Assembly: GCA_045565285.1 (NCBI GenBank)
Contig: JBJLFR010000002.1
Span: 1 to 62,587, forward strand
From: CACIIZ01 sp045565285
GTDB lineage: Bacteria > Pseudomonadota > Alphaproteobacteria > Rhodobacterales > Rhodobacteraceae
Direction of reading: 5' to 3'
Length of the DNA stretch: 62,587 nt
This document shows positions 52,157 to 60,603 of the stretch, piece after piece. Positions within the stretch are counted from its first letter, which is position 1. Each line of letters begins with the position of its first letter. The position numbers were made by a program, and so were the translations under genes. The notes under the pieces are model-generated. The model ran no database searches. It was not told where the DNA came from and saw nothing but the letters and a program-made list of their open reading frames with translations.

Positions 52157-52776
52157 TAAATACCTCAAAATTAATTTTAATTCGACATGCTCCAGTAGAA
52201 AAGTCTAAAGGCTTTATACCAAAAAAAAATCCAAATGCTGTTTTAAATAAAAGAAATATAAAGAGTCTGGCATCTTATATCCCTAATAATTGTAATTGGT
52301 ACGTAAGCCCATTAAAAAGAACTGTTCAAACGGCTGAGGAATTATCAAAATTTGTAAATGTTAAGTCTATGATAATTGATAATAATTTAGTTGAGCAAAA
52401 TTTTGGTGATTGGGCTGGAAAAAAAATTTCTGAAGTTTGGGAAGAATTAAAGCACTATAAAAACCAACATAATTTTTCCTTTATATGCCCTGAAATATGC
52501 CCCCCTAATGGAGACAGTTTTTCTGATCAATGTAAGCGTGCAGCTTTATTTATAGATACTCTTAAATTTTATGATCAAAAGTCTATAGTTGTTATCGCTC
52601 ATTCTGGAACAATTCGAGCTATTTTATCTTATGTATTGGGGTTAGAACCTGATGTATCAATAGGAATAGAAATATTGCATCTAAGTATTACTCTTATTGA
52701 AGTTCTAAAAATTGAAGATTGTAAAAATCGAGGGGGTAGATTCCGCCTTTTAGGCGTAAATCAACAAACATTTTAA
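52153..52776 (+). CDS. cobC: alpha-ribazole phosphatase (histidine phosphatase family)
   Basis: The 207-residue product starts at a TTG that overlaps the cobS stop (TTGA). It has the histidine-phosphatase motif SKLILIRHAPVEKS (RHA instead of RHG), the arginine in WYVSPLKRTVQTAEELS, the Glu in VEQNFGDWAGKK, and the second His in VVIAHSGTIRAIL. In this operon it should dephosphorylate alpha-ribazole-5'-phosphate or cobalamin-5'-phosphate. A longer frame from 51952 lies inside cobS and is not real coding. Confidence 0.88.
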   Translation: MINTSKLILIRHAPVEKSKGFIPKKNPNAVLNKRNIKSLASYIPNNCNWYVSPLKRTVQTAEELSKFVNVKSMIIDNNLVEQNFGDWAGKKISEVWEELKHYKNQHNFSFICPEICPPNGDSFSDQCKRAALFIDTLKFYDQKSIVVIAHSGTIRAILSYVLGLEPDVSIGIEILHLSITLIEVLKIEDCKNRGGRFRLLGVNQQTF

Positions 52777-52917
52777 TTTAAAAAAATTAAAACTATTAAA
52801 TAATATATCCGTATTGATTTTCTTGGAAAAAATACGATGTGAATCTAAAATATATTTCTAAGTCATATACTTATCGGTAGAGTGCTTCCAAACATTATGT
52901 CCTATTAGTATTTGATA

Positions 52918-53868
52918 TTAAGACTTTTTATATAGATTTCTAACATCAAATTCATTGAAGTTAGTTTCCATTGCTCCAAGCTTGGTAGCAACTAAAGCAC
53001 CAGCTGCATTTGCAAATAAAGCCCAAGATTTTAAATTAATAGAATTCAGTTCACTTAGTGGTTTATTAAAATTACAAATAGAAACTGCTACAGCTGCAAG
53101 AAATGCATCTCCAGAACCCGTAGTATCAATAGCATTTACATGGTAGGCGCCCTTTTTTACTTCAACATTATTTGTAAAAAAAGTAGATCCATTAGAACCA
53201 TCACTAATACAAATAAGCTTAGCCCCATATTTTAGGAGTTTTATTGCTGCCTTTTTAATATCTCTATGACCAAAGAGGAATTCGCATTCATCTAGATTCA
53301 ATTTTATAATTGAAGACAATTTTATTGCTTTAAAAGTTAATTTTCTAGCTTCCTCAAGATCAGACCAGATATTTGGCCGAAAATTAACGTCAAAAATTAC
53401 TTCAGACCCAGCTAAAGTAGCTCTCCTAGCTCCATCTAAAACAGCAAAAGCACTTTTGTAAGCAAGTGTAACTGACCCAAATGCATATACTTTTACTTTT
53501 TCTAATACTGCTGAGGGTATATCCTCTGAAATAAGGTTTTCATTTGCGCCTGGGATAAGGAGGAAATCTGGTATTTCTGGAGACGGTAAAGCCACACAGG
53601 CAAGCATTGTTGCTCGATTTTTATCCCTAACCATAAGGCTTGTATCAACTCCAAATTTTTTCATTAAATTTATTATCGTGTCACCGAATCCATCTTTTCC
53701 TACTCTCCCAATAAAACCAACGTCTCCACCCAATTTGGCAGCACTTACTGCAAGATTAGCTGGTGCTCCTCCACAGCGAGGGGTAAAACTTCTTGCGTTT
53801 GATAGGGATTGCCCTGTTTCTGCAAATAAGTCTACCAAGGCTTCACCTATTACAAGGATCTTAGGCAA
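52918..53868 (-). CDS. PfkB-family sugar kinase (fructokinase-like)
   Basis: The 316-residue product is a ribokinase/PfkB enzyme: KILVIGEALVDLFAETG, the substrate loop RCGGAPANLAVSAAKLGGDV then GFIGRVGKDGFG, and the anion hole DTTGSGDAFLAAVAVSI with the catalytic Asp. It resembles fructokinases; the sugar is not fixed by sequence. I chose the TTG at 53868 because it starts one base past the transketolase stop and begins exactly at the family N-terminus; the longer frame to 53946 overlaps that gene. It forms an operon with the two transketolase genes. Confidence 0.9.
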   Translation of the reverse strand: MPKILVIGEALVDLFAETGQSLSNARSFTPRCGGAPANLAVSAAKLGGDVGFIGRVGKDGFGDTIINLMKKFGVDTSLMVRDKNRATMLACVALPSPEIPDFLLIPGANENLISEDIPSAVLEKVKVYAFGSVTLAYKSAFAVLDGARRATLAGSEVIFDVNFRPNIWSDLEEARKLTFKAIKLSSIIKLNLDECEFLFGHRDIKKAAIKLLKYGAKLICISDGSNGSTFFTNNVEVKKGAYHVNAIDTTGSGDAFLAAVAVSICNFNKPLSELNSINLKSWALFANAAGALVATKLGAMETNFNEFDVRNLYKKS

Positions 53869-53869
53869 C

Positions 53870-54886
53870 TTATAGCGCCTCCTGCTGTTTCTCGTTGAAA
53901 TATGTATCAATTCGGGCAAGAGAAAGATCTTTATCAAAAATATCAAGTTTTTTTCCGATTAATTCTTCAACTTGGGCTATTACTGAAAGAGCATCTATCT
54001 TGTAACGGCTCATTAGGAACTTAGTACTCGCACCTTGTAAGTATGTATCATTTAAAGCAATTTTTTTAAGTTTTTTATTTAAACAATTTCCAGCAATAAG
54101 TTCAGCAACACATGTACCTAACCCACCAATTTTAGTATGATTTTCCATAGTTATTACACCATATTTTGAGTTTTTAATTGCATACAGAATCTCATGGTCA
54201 GTAAATGGTTTTAAGGTGGTTACATGAAAATGATGAACCGAAATATCACGATTATTAAGTACTTCAACAACACGCATAGCCTCTTCCGTGCAAATACCTG
54301 TAGATAAAATTACTAAATCTTCCCCTTTAGATAATATTCGAGCACTATTAAATTTAATCCTATCAGAGGCAGGGAATAATCTTGGCAACGCACCACGTAC
54401 CATACGAATGTAAACCGGACCTTCTACTGAATTAGCAAGAGGAATAATACTTTCAACGTCAGTTGCATCCCCTGTTTCTAATACTGTAAAGTTTGGGAGG
54501 CTTCGCATAACTGCAATATCATTTATTGCTTGGTGGCTTGCTCCACCTGGAGTTGTTACTCCAGGCAAAAAACCAAATACTTTTACTGGAAGGTTTGGAT
54601 AAGCAATTGACATTTCTATCTGATCAAGGGCACGACGATACATAAATACTGCAAATGTATGAACATGCGGTACAAATCCTTCACGGGCAAGTCCAGCTGC
54701 AAAACTCATCATGTTTTGCTCGGCTAATCCCATAGAAAGAAAGCGATCAGGAAATTTTTCACGGAAGCCATCAACCTCACAACTAGTTGTTAGATCACCA
54801 GAAAGCACCAGTGACTTGGGATTTAATTCTCCCCATGCCTCAATGCTCTTTGCATGAACTCTACTTATTACTTCAACTTCATTCAT
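53870..54886 (-). CDS. transketolase, C-terminal subunit
   Basis: The 338-residue product covers the pyrimidine-binding and C-terminal domains: SRVHAKSIEAWGELNPKSLV, FLSMGLAEQNMMSFAAGLAR (with the catalytic Glu of the pyrimidine domain), VTTPGGASHQAINDIAVMRS and the C-terminal domain from GEDLVILSTGICTEEAMRV. With the adjacent N-terminal subunit it forms a two-gene transketolase, common in bacteria and archaea, transferring two-carbon units in the pentose phosphate pathway or using a related sugar. The upstream subunit gene's stop overlaps this start by 1 bp. Confidence 0.93.
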   Translation of the reverse strand: MNEVEVISRVHAKSIEAWGELNPKSLVLSGDLTTSCEVDGFREKFPDRFLSMGLAEQNMMSFAAGLAREGFVPHVHTFAVFMYRRALDQIEMSIAYPNLPVKVFGFLPGVTTPGGASHQAINDIAVMRSLPNFTVLETGDATDVESIIPLANSVEGPVYIRMVRGALPRLFPASDRIKFNSARILSKGEDLVILSTGICTEEAMRVVEVLNNRDISVHHFHVTTLKPFTDHEILYAIKNSKYGVITMENHTKIGGLGTCVAELIAGNCLNKKLKKIALNDTYLQGASTKFLMSRYKIDALSVIAQVEELIGKKLDIFDKDLSLARIDTYFNEKQQEAL

Positions 54887-55818
54887 TACATATTCTCTAA
54901 TACTTTTTTATAACGTTTGCGTTCCTCATCGTTCTTAAAGCGAATATAATGTAGGTTTGGATAGCGCTCTTTGAGTAAGTTAATTCCACGGTAGGGTTCT
55001 GTTTTAGCAATAACTACGAGTGGTTTATTGGAGTGGCGCTGTTTAAAAGCATGATCTATTTCTTTTAGATCATGACCATCAACGGTATATGATAATGCAC
55101 CAAATGCATTAAACTTTGCTTCCAGGTTTCTGAGAGCCATGACGTCATTAGTACGACCATCAACCTGCTGACCGTTTGCATCGACTATTATTTTTATGTT
55201 ATTTAATTTATGAAAAGACATTGCCATAATAGCTTCCCATGTTTGACCTTCTTGACACTCTCCATCTGATAAAAATATGCACACAATCCCACTATCTCCT
55301 TTAGTGCGTCTTGCCCATGCTACTCCTGCTGCTTGAGAAATAGTTTGTCCAAATGATCCACCGTTCGTTTCATGCCCTGGAGAGTGTTCTCCACCAATCA
55401 TTTCAATTCTAGAACCATCTGTATTGAATTGTTCAAGTCCATTTTTACCCAAACGATTAGTTTCAATAAGTACAGAATATAAAGTCATAGCATAGTGGGT
55501 GGGTGATAAAAAAAATCGATCATTTTCAGGGTGTCTTAAACCATTATATTCCATACCTGATCTATGTTCTGGATTTTTAATTGAGGGAGTTCCTGAAAAT
55601 GGGGGAGGGACTATTGGTCCATTGCTCGGCCCAAGTTTAAGTCCTTTCTCATATAAATAGGCAAAAACTTCTGCAGATGAACAAGCTTGACTTAAATACC
55701 CACCGTGGATTACAGCATGACTCAGAACTCTCTTTCGGATTCGACTTGCTAGATTTTCGCATTCTGAAATCCAGTTATAGTTTGAGCCATGCTCAACTAT
55801 TTTTGATTTTTCAGACAT
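54886..55818 (-). CDS. transketolase, N-terminal subunit
   Basis: The 310-residue product is the thiamine-diphosphate pyrophosphate-binding half: SHAVIHGGYLSQACSSAEVF, GGEHSPGHETNGGSFGQTIS, and the ThDP motif LSDGECQEGQTWEAIMAMSF (GDG-N type, here SDGEC) continuing IIVDANGQQVDG. First gene of the operon with the C-terminal subunit and the PfkB kinase. AAGGAAT-type ribosome-binding bases lie before the ATG. A transketolase with a sugar kinase suggests use of a specific sugar rather than the housekeeping pathway. Confidence 0.93.
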   Translation of the reverse strand: MSEKSKIVEHGSNYNWISECENLASRIRKRVLSHAVIHGGYLSQACSSAEVFAYLYEKGLKLGPSNGPIVPPPFSGTPSIKNPEHRSGMEYNGLRHPENDRFFLSPTHYAMTLYSVLIETNRLGKNGLEQFNTDGSRIEMIGGEHSPGHETNGGSFGQTISQAAGVAWARRTKGDSGIVCIFLSDGECQEGQTWEAIMAMSFHKLNNIKIIVDANGQQVDGRTNDVMALRNLEAKFNAFGALSYTVDGHDLKEIDHAFKQRHSNKPLVVIAKTEPYRGINLLKERYPNLHYIRFKNDEERKRYKKVLENM

Positions 55819-56158
55819 ACGTATTCCTTTTTAAATTTATTCTATATTTTTTTAGAAAATTACATTTCGGTTTTATATCAAAAAAACATAGCTAGATTAA
55901 TAGACTATGTCTATAAATTGGTTATTTTTAGGTGATAGGCACCTAAGTTATTTTTTTTAATGCTTATCAAACTAGTTAATAACATTGGAGGTTTGATAAT
56001 TTAAGTCATTTATATGAAAGTAATTTGATTGATAAAGAAATATACCCACCACTCACTAATAAGAGAAAAGGTAACACAGCATTACATCAAAACATGTTAA
56101 ATATACCTATTTTTATGAGCTAAATAAGAGTTTAATAGATATTCTATTTTAGATTTTT
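55819..56158. other. intergenic stretch with a weak inverted repeat
   Basis: ACATAG (about 55888) pairs with CTATGT 13 nt later inside CAAAAAAACATAGCTAG, which may be a decayed core of the dispersed repeat. The rest shows no feature. Confidence 0.35.
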
Positions 56159-57067
56159 TTATTCTGCATTTATATTATCTCTCTTTGTATTTATTCGAAA
56201 TCTCTCAAAGAGATATATTGACAATATAATAATAAAAAAACCTATGGTTTCAGATATTGTTAAGAATTGTTTTAACAAGATAAGCGCTAAAATTGCAGCA
56301 AAAATTGGTTCCATAGTTGCTAAAATTGACGCCCTAGTTATTCCAATTTTTTTAGAACCCTCATAAAATAGGAAGTAACTAAGAACATAAAAAAACCCAT
56401 TACTGAAAATAGCTAACCACCCATTGAGATTTTCTGGTAATTTAATAACAATATCCGTTGAAAAAATTAGAATACCCATTAGTAAACCACTCCAAAGATT
56501 AATATGAAAATTCATCATTGCTGAACCAATTAAATTAGCTAGATTTCCTGATATATATATAAAAATTATCATCAATAATAGACCCAAAGTGCTTATAATA
56601 AGTCCATAAATATTTCCATTAAATGAACCGTCTATTATTATCAAACCGACGCCAAAAATTATAAATATTATACAAAACCATTGTATAGGAAGAAAGAACT
56701 CTTCTTTTGATAGGTGCGTTATTAAAGCTATTCCTAAAGGAAATAAGTATAAAATCATAAGTACTAGTGCAATATCTAAAAAGTTGATAGCATGATATGT
56801 AACAGCGATCAAACTTACTGAAACAAAACTAGTAAAAATTATTTTTAAAAATATTCTACTTGAAAAAAAAATATTTTGCTTTTTAAAAATAATTAATGGA
56901 GTTAACAAGATCAATCCGATTAAGCATCTAGAAAAAAGTAGGACTAAAAGAGATGCTCCATTATCTAAAGCTATCTTTGCTGAACTTGGAACTATTGCGA
57001 AACTAATTGAAGATAAAATAACTATCAAAATTCCAGAAAAATCTTTGATTTTATCATTTTCTAACAA
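56159..57067 (-). CDS. DMT-superfamily (EamA) transporter, copy 2
   Basis: The 302-residue product is closely similar to that at 6267-7172 along its whole length (for example FSGILIVILSSISFAIVPSS and SRCLIGLILLTPL, and LATMEPIFAAILALILLKQ), with ten predicted membrane helices in two EamA halves. The C-terminal dozen residues differ. It is followed upstream on the strand by the acetyltransferase-like copy 2, so the whole two-gene unit is duplicated 50 kb apart. Substrate unknown. Confidence 0.9.
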   Translation of the reverse strand: MLENDKIKDFSGILIVILSSISFAIVPSSAKIALDNGASLLVLLFSRCLIGLILLTPLIIFKKQNIFFSSRIFLKIIFTSFVSVSLIAVTYHAINFLDIALVLMILYLFPLGIALITHLSKEEFFLPIQWFCIIFIIFGVGLIIIDGSFNGNIYGLIISTLGLLLMIIFIYISGNLANLIGSAMMNFHINLWSGLLMGILIFSTDIVIKLPENLNGWLAIFSNGFFYVLSYFLFYEGSKKIGITRASILATMEPIFAAILALILLKQFLTISETIGFFIIILSIYLFERFRINTKRDNINAE

Positions 57068-57171
57068 ATTATAATTCCAACCATGTTTAAATAACTTAAT
57101 AAAACTTTTTCTTTTTTTTTCGAATTAGATAATTTGCTTCGTCTATATATTTATCTTAATTATTTTTTGTC

Positions 57172-57621
57172 TTAAAAAATATATTCAAAATTTATAGTTT
57201 CTTTATTTGAATTTAATTCAAATGCACCATTTCTTAAATGAAAATTTCTAGCCATTTTAGTTTTTGGACTCATAGTGATGTATCTTTTTATTTCAGGTTT
57301 CTTTTTTTTTAACCAATCAACCGTACTAAATAATATATCCTTCCCAGACCCTTTAGAATAACTCCATATGGTATAGAAAATAGCTTTATCATAATTGAAA
57401 GACATCTTAGGAATTGAATATACTTCTAATTGTTTTTCTGTTTTGGGTACTTGTTTAGTATAGGCTACACAAACTATTGCACTGGGTTTATGATAATCTT
57501 TGGTTAATATAAAACTCATCCTGTTTCCAGTTAGTCTAAATTTACTTGTCAAATTTGGTCTTACTGGATCGTCTTTAAATAGGTCTACCCAATAATTACT
57601 ACTCATTTTAATTAATGACAT
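57172..57621 (-). CDS. GNAT-like acetyltransferase, copy 2
   Basis: The 149-residue product matches the one at 7277-7726 in length and most residues (shared AIFYTIWSYSKGSGKDILFS and ITMSPKTKMARNFHLRNGA). The region around residues 68-76 differs most (VYSIPKMSFNYD versus IYSMHHLSVNYD), so that loop may shape specificity. First gene of the duplicated unit; motif AATAACGTAAGGTTAA about 75 bp upstream. Confidence 0.6.
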   Translation of the reverse strand: MSLIKMSSNYWVDLFKDDPVRPNLTSKFRLTGNRMSFILTKDYHKPSAIVCVAYTKQVPKTEKQLEVYSIPKMSFNYDKAIFYTIWSYSKGSGKDILFSTVDWLKKKKPEIKRYITMSPKTKMARNFHLRNGAFELNSNKETINFEYIF

Positions 57622-57693
57622 TCATTTATAATTCCTAATTTATAAATTAAAATTAACTAAAAAAAATATTTTGAATCTATAAATCTTACAATA

Positions 57694-57709
57694 TTAACCT
57701 TACGTTATT
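57694..57709 (-). promoter_or_regulatory. TWACGTWWGGTAA-like motif before acetyltransferase copy 2
   Basis: On the minus strand: AATAACGTAAGGTTAA. Same placement as 7799-7813 before copy 1. Confidence 0.4.
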
Positions 57710-58130
57710 AAACATCAAATCATTTAAAGATGCTTAATTACTGCATCTAATTTTTTTTAAAAAATGTATATAGTCACTTAAAAATCAAAAAAGACTTAGT
57801 GATGAAACTTTAAAGATTAAAATGCAAACTAATGAGGTAGTATTTTTAGTAGACTATAGTTGATAAATGAGACTAATGATAAATGTGATAATTCTGTTTT
57901 TTATGGAGTTCTTAATAATACTAAGACTATTGATAAGAAGCTTAGAAATTAAGTTACTCATTTTCTAATATAGAAATAAGAAATTTAAAACATATCAATC
58001 AAGAGGCTTTATTTTCTATTTTTACCAAAATTGGTCTAGTAAAGGAATTTATTTATTTTTAGATTGAACATATCAAACATATTATTTGATTGAGAACATA
58101 AAAAGAAAAGATATATTTTTTTGAGGTCTA

Positions 58131-58144
58131 TTACGTAAGGTAAT
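58131..58144 (+). promoter_or_regulatory. TWACGTWWGGTAA motif upstream of the GYD gene
   Basis: TTACGTAAGGTAAT, 66-79 bp before the start at 58210, with AT-rich possible -10 boxes (TATAAT-like TATAATT) after it. Confidence 0.5.
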
Positions 58145-58209
58145 AATAGTAGATATAATTATTTTATAACTATTATAAACTTTTTATAACATCAACTAAG
58201 GAGTAAATC

Positions 58210-58533
58210 ATGAAATTTATTGTTCTAGCAAAGTATACAAAACAAGGTACAGATGGATGGTTAGAAAATCCGGACGACGATCGACGTGCAATGATCAGTG
58301 GATTATCTCAGAAAATAGGTGGTAAATTAATTGATCTTTCTTACACACGTGGAACTTATGACGTAGTCGCAACAGTTGAGGCACCTAGTTTAGATGTGAT
58401 GACAGCTTTAAAGCTATCTATGGTAAAGTCTGGCGCTATTGCTGAGATGATTATTTTGGAGGATATTGACTTGAATGCAATAGCAAAAAAAGGAGCAGAA
58501 ATGATTGGTTTATATAAAGCACCAGGGAAGTAA
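58210..58533 (+). CDS. GYD-domain protein
   Basis: The 107-residue product matches the GYD family: KFIVLAKYTKQGTDGWLENP, a helix RRAMISGLSQKIGGKL, then LSYTRGTYDVVATVEAPSLD with the eponymous G-x-Y-D, and ALKLSMVKSGAIAEMIIL. GYD proteins are small ferredoxin-like dimers of unknown function, often stress-linked. AAGGAG ribosome-binding site. It shares the upstream motif with the two 91-residue paralogues. Confidence 0.88.
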   Translation: MKFIVLAKYTKQGTDGWLENPDDDRRAMISGLSQKIGGKLIDLSYTRGTYDVVATVEAPSLDVMTALKLSMVKSGAIAEMIILEDIDLNAIAKKGAEMIGLYKAPGK

Positions 58534-58756
58534 TACTTTTATTTGATAAAAAAGCTTATATGAACAACTAAAACATCAAAAGCCAGGTATAAAATTTACT
58601 TTTTTGACTAAGCAAATTTACCTATAAAATGTAATAGGTAATCTACTTAATTTTTGATTGCCTTTTCAGTTTCTTTTTTAAGTTCTATTACGATTTACTA
58701 AATAGTTCTTTTAATATGAATAAAGTAATAGAAATTACTAAAAGAAGGATTTATCT

Positions 58757-59659
58757 ATGAAAATTTTAATCCTAGGTGCTGGAGGGATTGGTGGTTTTTT
58801 TGGTGCTCATCTAATTAAGGCAGGGGTAGATGTGTGTTTTTTAGTAAGAGAAAAAAGAAAAAAATTTTTGGATAAGTTTGGTCTAAATATTATTAGTAGT
58901 AAAGGAAACTTTAGTGTTAAACCTTTCACATTAAATCAAAATTCACCACCGCAATATTTTGATTTAATAATTTTGACTAATAAATCGTATGATCTAATTG
59001 AGTCGATAAAAGATATTAAACCTTATGTTGAACAAGCAGTTATTATTCCTCTTTTAAATGGTATTGAACATTTTGTTATTTTAGATAATGAATTTGGTAA
59101 GGAAAAAGTATTTGGAGGAGTTGCATATGTGTCAACTACACTTAGAGATGATGGTTCAATCCAACACATTACATCAAAGGCAAGTTTGAAATTTGGTCCA
59201 AGAAGTAAAAAAAATATTAACATAGCAAAAAGTTTCAATGCAGTATGTGAGAAAACTGATTTCGAATGCTATCTTTCTGAGAATATTGAGTTAGACCTTT
59301 GGAGAAAATATGTTTTAATTGGTACCACAGCCGCAAGCACAGTTCTTTTTCAAAAATCACTAGGAGAGATAAGCCGTACAAATAATGGTAAAAGTATTAT
59401 TATGGACATACATAAACAGTGTAAAAATATTGTGTTCAGTTCTGGTTACGATATTGGTGTGGAAGCAGAAAATTATAATTTAAATTTGATAACTGATAGA
59501 GACTCACTGATAAAGGCTTCAATGCTTCGCGATTTTGAAGCCGGGAAAAAAACTGAATGTGAACATATATTGGGTTATTTAATAAAATTAGCCGAGAAAA
59601 AAAATATTGATTGTAATTTAATCAAAGCCGCACATACGAGAATACAAGTAGGGCTTTGA
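58757..59659 (+). CDS. 2-dehydropantoate 2-reductase family protein
   Basis: The 300-residue product has the PanE/ApbA N-terminal NADPH site MKILILGAGGIGGFFGAHLI, LVREKRKKFLDKFGL, the ILTNKSYDLIESI segment, and the C-terminal domain with LWRKYVLIGTTAASTVLF and the D-S-L-I-K-A-S-M-L-R-D motif (DRDSLIKASMLRDFEAG, catalytic Lys and Glu region). Many paralogues of PanE act on other keto acids, so panE itself is not certain. AGAAGGA ribosome-binding site. Confidence 0.9.
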   Translation: MKILILGAGGIGGFFGAHLIKAGVDVCFLVREKRKKFLDKFGLNIISSKGNFSVKPFTLNQNSPPQYFDLIILTNKSYDLIESIKDIKPYVEQAVIIPLLNGIEHFVILDNEFGKEKVFGGVAYVSTTLRDDGSIQHITSKASLKFGPRSKKNINIAKSFNAVCEKTDFECYLSENIELDLWRKYVLIGTTAASTVLFQKSLGEISRTNNGKSIIMDIHKQCKNIVFSSGYDIGVEAENYNLNLITDRDSLIKASMLRDFEAGKKTECEHILGYLIKLAEKKNIDCNLIKAAHTRIQVGL

Positions 59660-59760
59660 TAATTGTATTTAATTTTTAAAAAAATTAAGAAAGATTAAGA
59701 AAATTTTTAATTTTTTTAAAAATACTAAGGGTGCACTTAAATAGTACTTTTTGAGTTTTT

Positions 59761-59865
59761 GTTTGAGTGTAAAAATTATAACATTAACATTAGGTCACAT
59801 TATTAAGGGGATGGCCCCAAAACGACAACAGATTTTTTACTTAATACTAATGTTCTAAAATATTT
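59761..59865 (+). repeat. dispersed repeat copy, strongly decayed
   Basis: GTTTGAGTGTAAAAATTATAAC, AGGTCACATTATTAAGGGG, GGCCCCAAAACGACAACAG, ACTTAATACTAATGTTC. Identified by order and spacing. Confidence 0.5.
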
Positions 59866-59880
59866 ATTAGTTCAACTAGC

Positions 59881-59926
59881 ATCTTCTGCATATTACTTCC
59901 CCCCTATACTGCAAGATGCAGAAGAT
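59881..59926. repeat. perfect 11-bp inverted repeat
   Basis: ATCTTCTGCAT (59881-59891) and ATGCAGAAGAT (59916-59926) are exact reverse complements around a 24-nt spacer with a C6 run. No T-run follows. Could be a protein site or the end of a lost element. Confidence 0.5.
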
Positions 59927-60165
59927 AGGATTCTATAAAGGTTAAAGATAACTTTATCAATATTAAAGTTTAAGATAAATTTGGTAGAGGAGTTGATCCA
60001 GTTAAAGTTAAATAATCTCTAAAAAAGTTATGCATAGAAGTAATAAAGAGGTTGTACATTTCCTATAGGTTAATCAAACAAATCTTTATTACTTGCTTTA
60101 AGTATTTTTTTTTAGGTAGCTGAGTCTGAGTATCTATTTTTTTTCATTTATGCTATAAATGTTTT

Positions 60166-60372
60166 ATGGAAAATAAAAATCATTTATACTTAAGTAAACT
60201 TAAAAAAACAAAAGCTAGTCTTGAAAAGTCACTAAGTAACTTAGAGGAATATGATCTCGATGAAGAAAGCTTGAGGATGATTGAGATGTTAAAAGATCGA
60301 ATAAAGGAAAATCAAAAACAAATAATTGCATTAGAAAAAGAAATTAAAACTACCCCTAAAGAGTCCATATAA
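60166..60372 (+). CDS. small coiled-coil protein of unknown function
   Basis: The 68-residue product is almost entirely helical and charged (LSKLKKTKASLEKSLSNLEE, MIEMLKDRIKENQKQIIALE), a likely coiled coil with heptads of Leu/Ile. There is no signal peptide. No family is recognised; no strong ribosome-binding site precedes the ATG, so it could be non-coding chance. Confidence 0.5.
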   Translation: MENKNHLYLSKLKKTKASLEKSLSNLEEYDLDEESLRMIEMLKDRIKENQKQIIALEKEIKTTPKESI

Positions 60373-60603
60373 TTCCACTCAACTCTTAGTTTAATGAAAA
60401 AATAAGTAATTTAAGGACTATAAATAGGGCAGACTATTTTACTTTTACTTTTAAGTAGTCAAATGGCTTTTTTTATTATTTTTCCTTTTAAAATTTCATG
60501 AGAGACATTAATCCCAAAAACATATATTTGGGGTTAGGTAATAACATACTAATTTTTTAGTTTTTGATGTTTGATAGGTGCATCAGGATAATTAGTGAAG
60601 CAC

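Larger units (their letters stand above)
57622..58209. other. intergenic stretch between divergent genes
   Basis: About 590 bp with promoter motifs near both ends (57694-57709 for the minus-strand unit, 58131-58144 for the GYD gene) and a left-edge fragment of the dispersed repeat (ATTGAACATATCAAAC near 58062). The middle has nothing I recognise. Confidence 0.5.
59660..60165. other. intergenic stretch with a decayed repeat and an inverted repeat
   Basis: A GGGTGCACTT...AGTACTTTTTGAG arm (near 59731) and a decayed repeat (59761-59865) are followed by an 11-bp inverted repeat (59881-59926). Nothing else is recognisable. Confidence 0.5.

Noticed and set aside
53869..53946. N-terminal extension of the PfkB kinase
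   Set aside because: It overlaps the transketolase gene and precedes the conserved KILVIGEALVD start.
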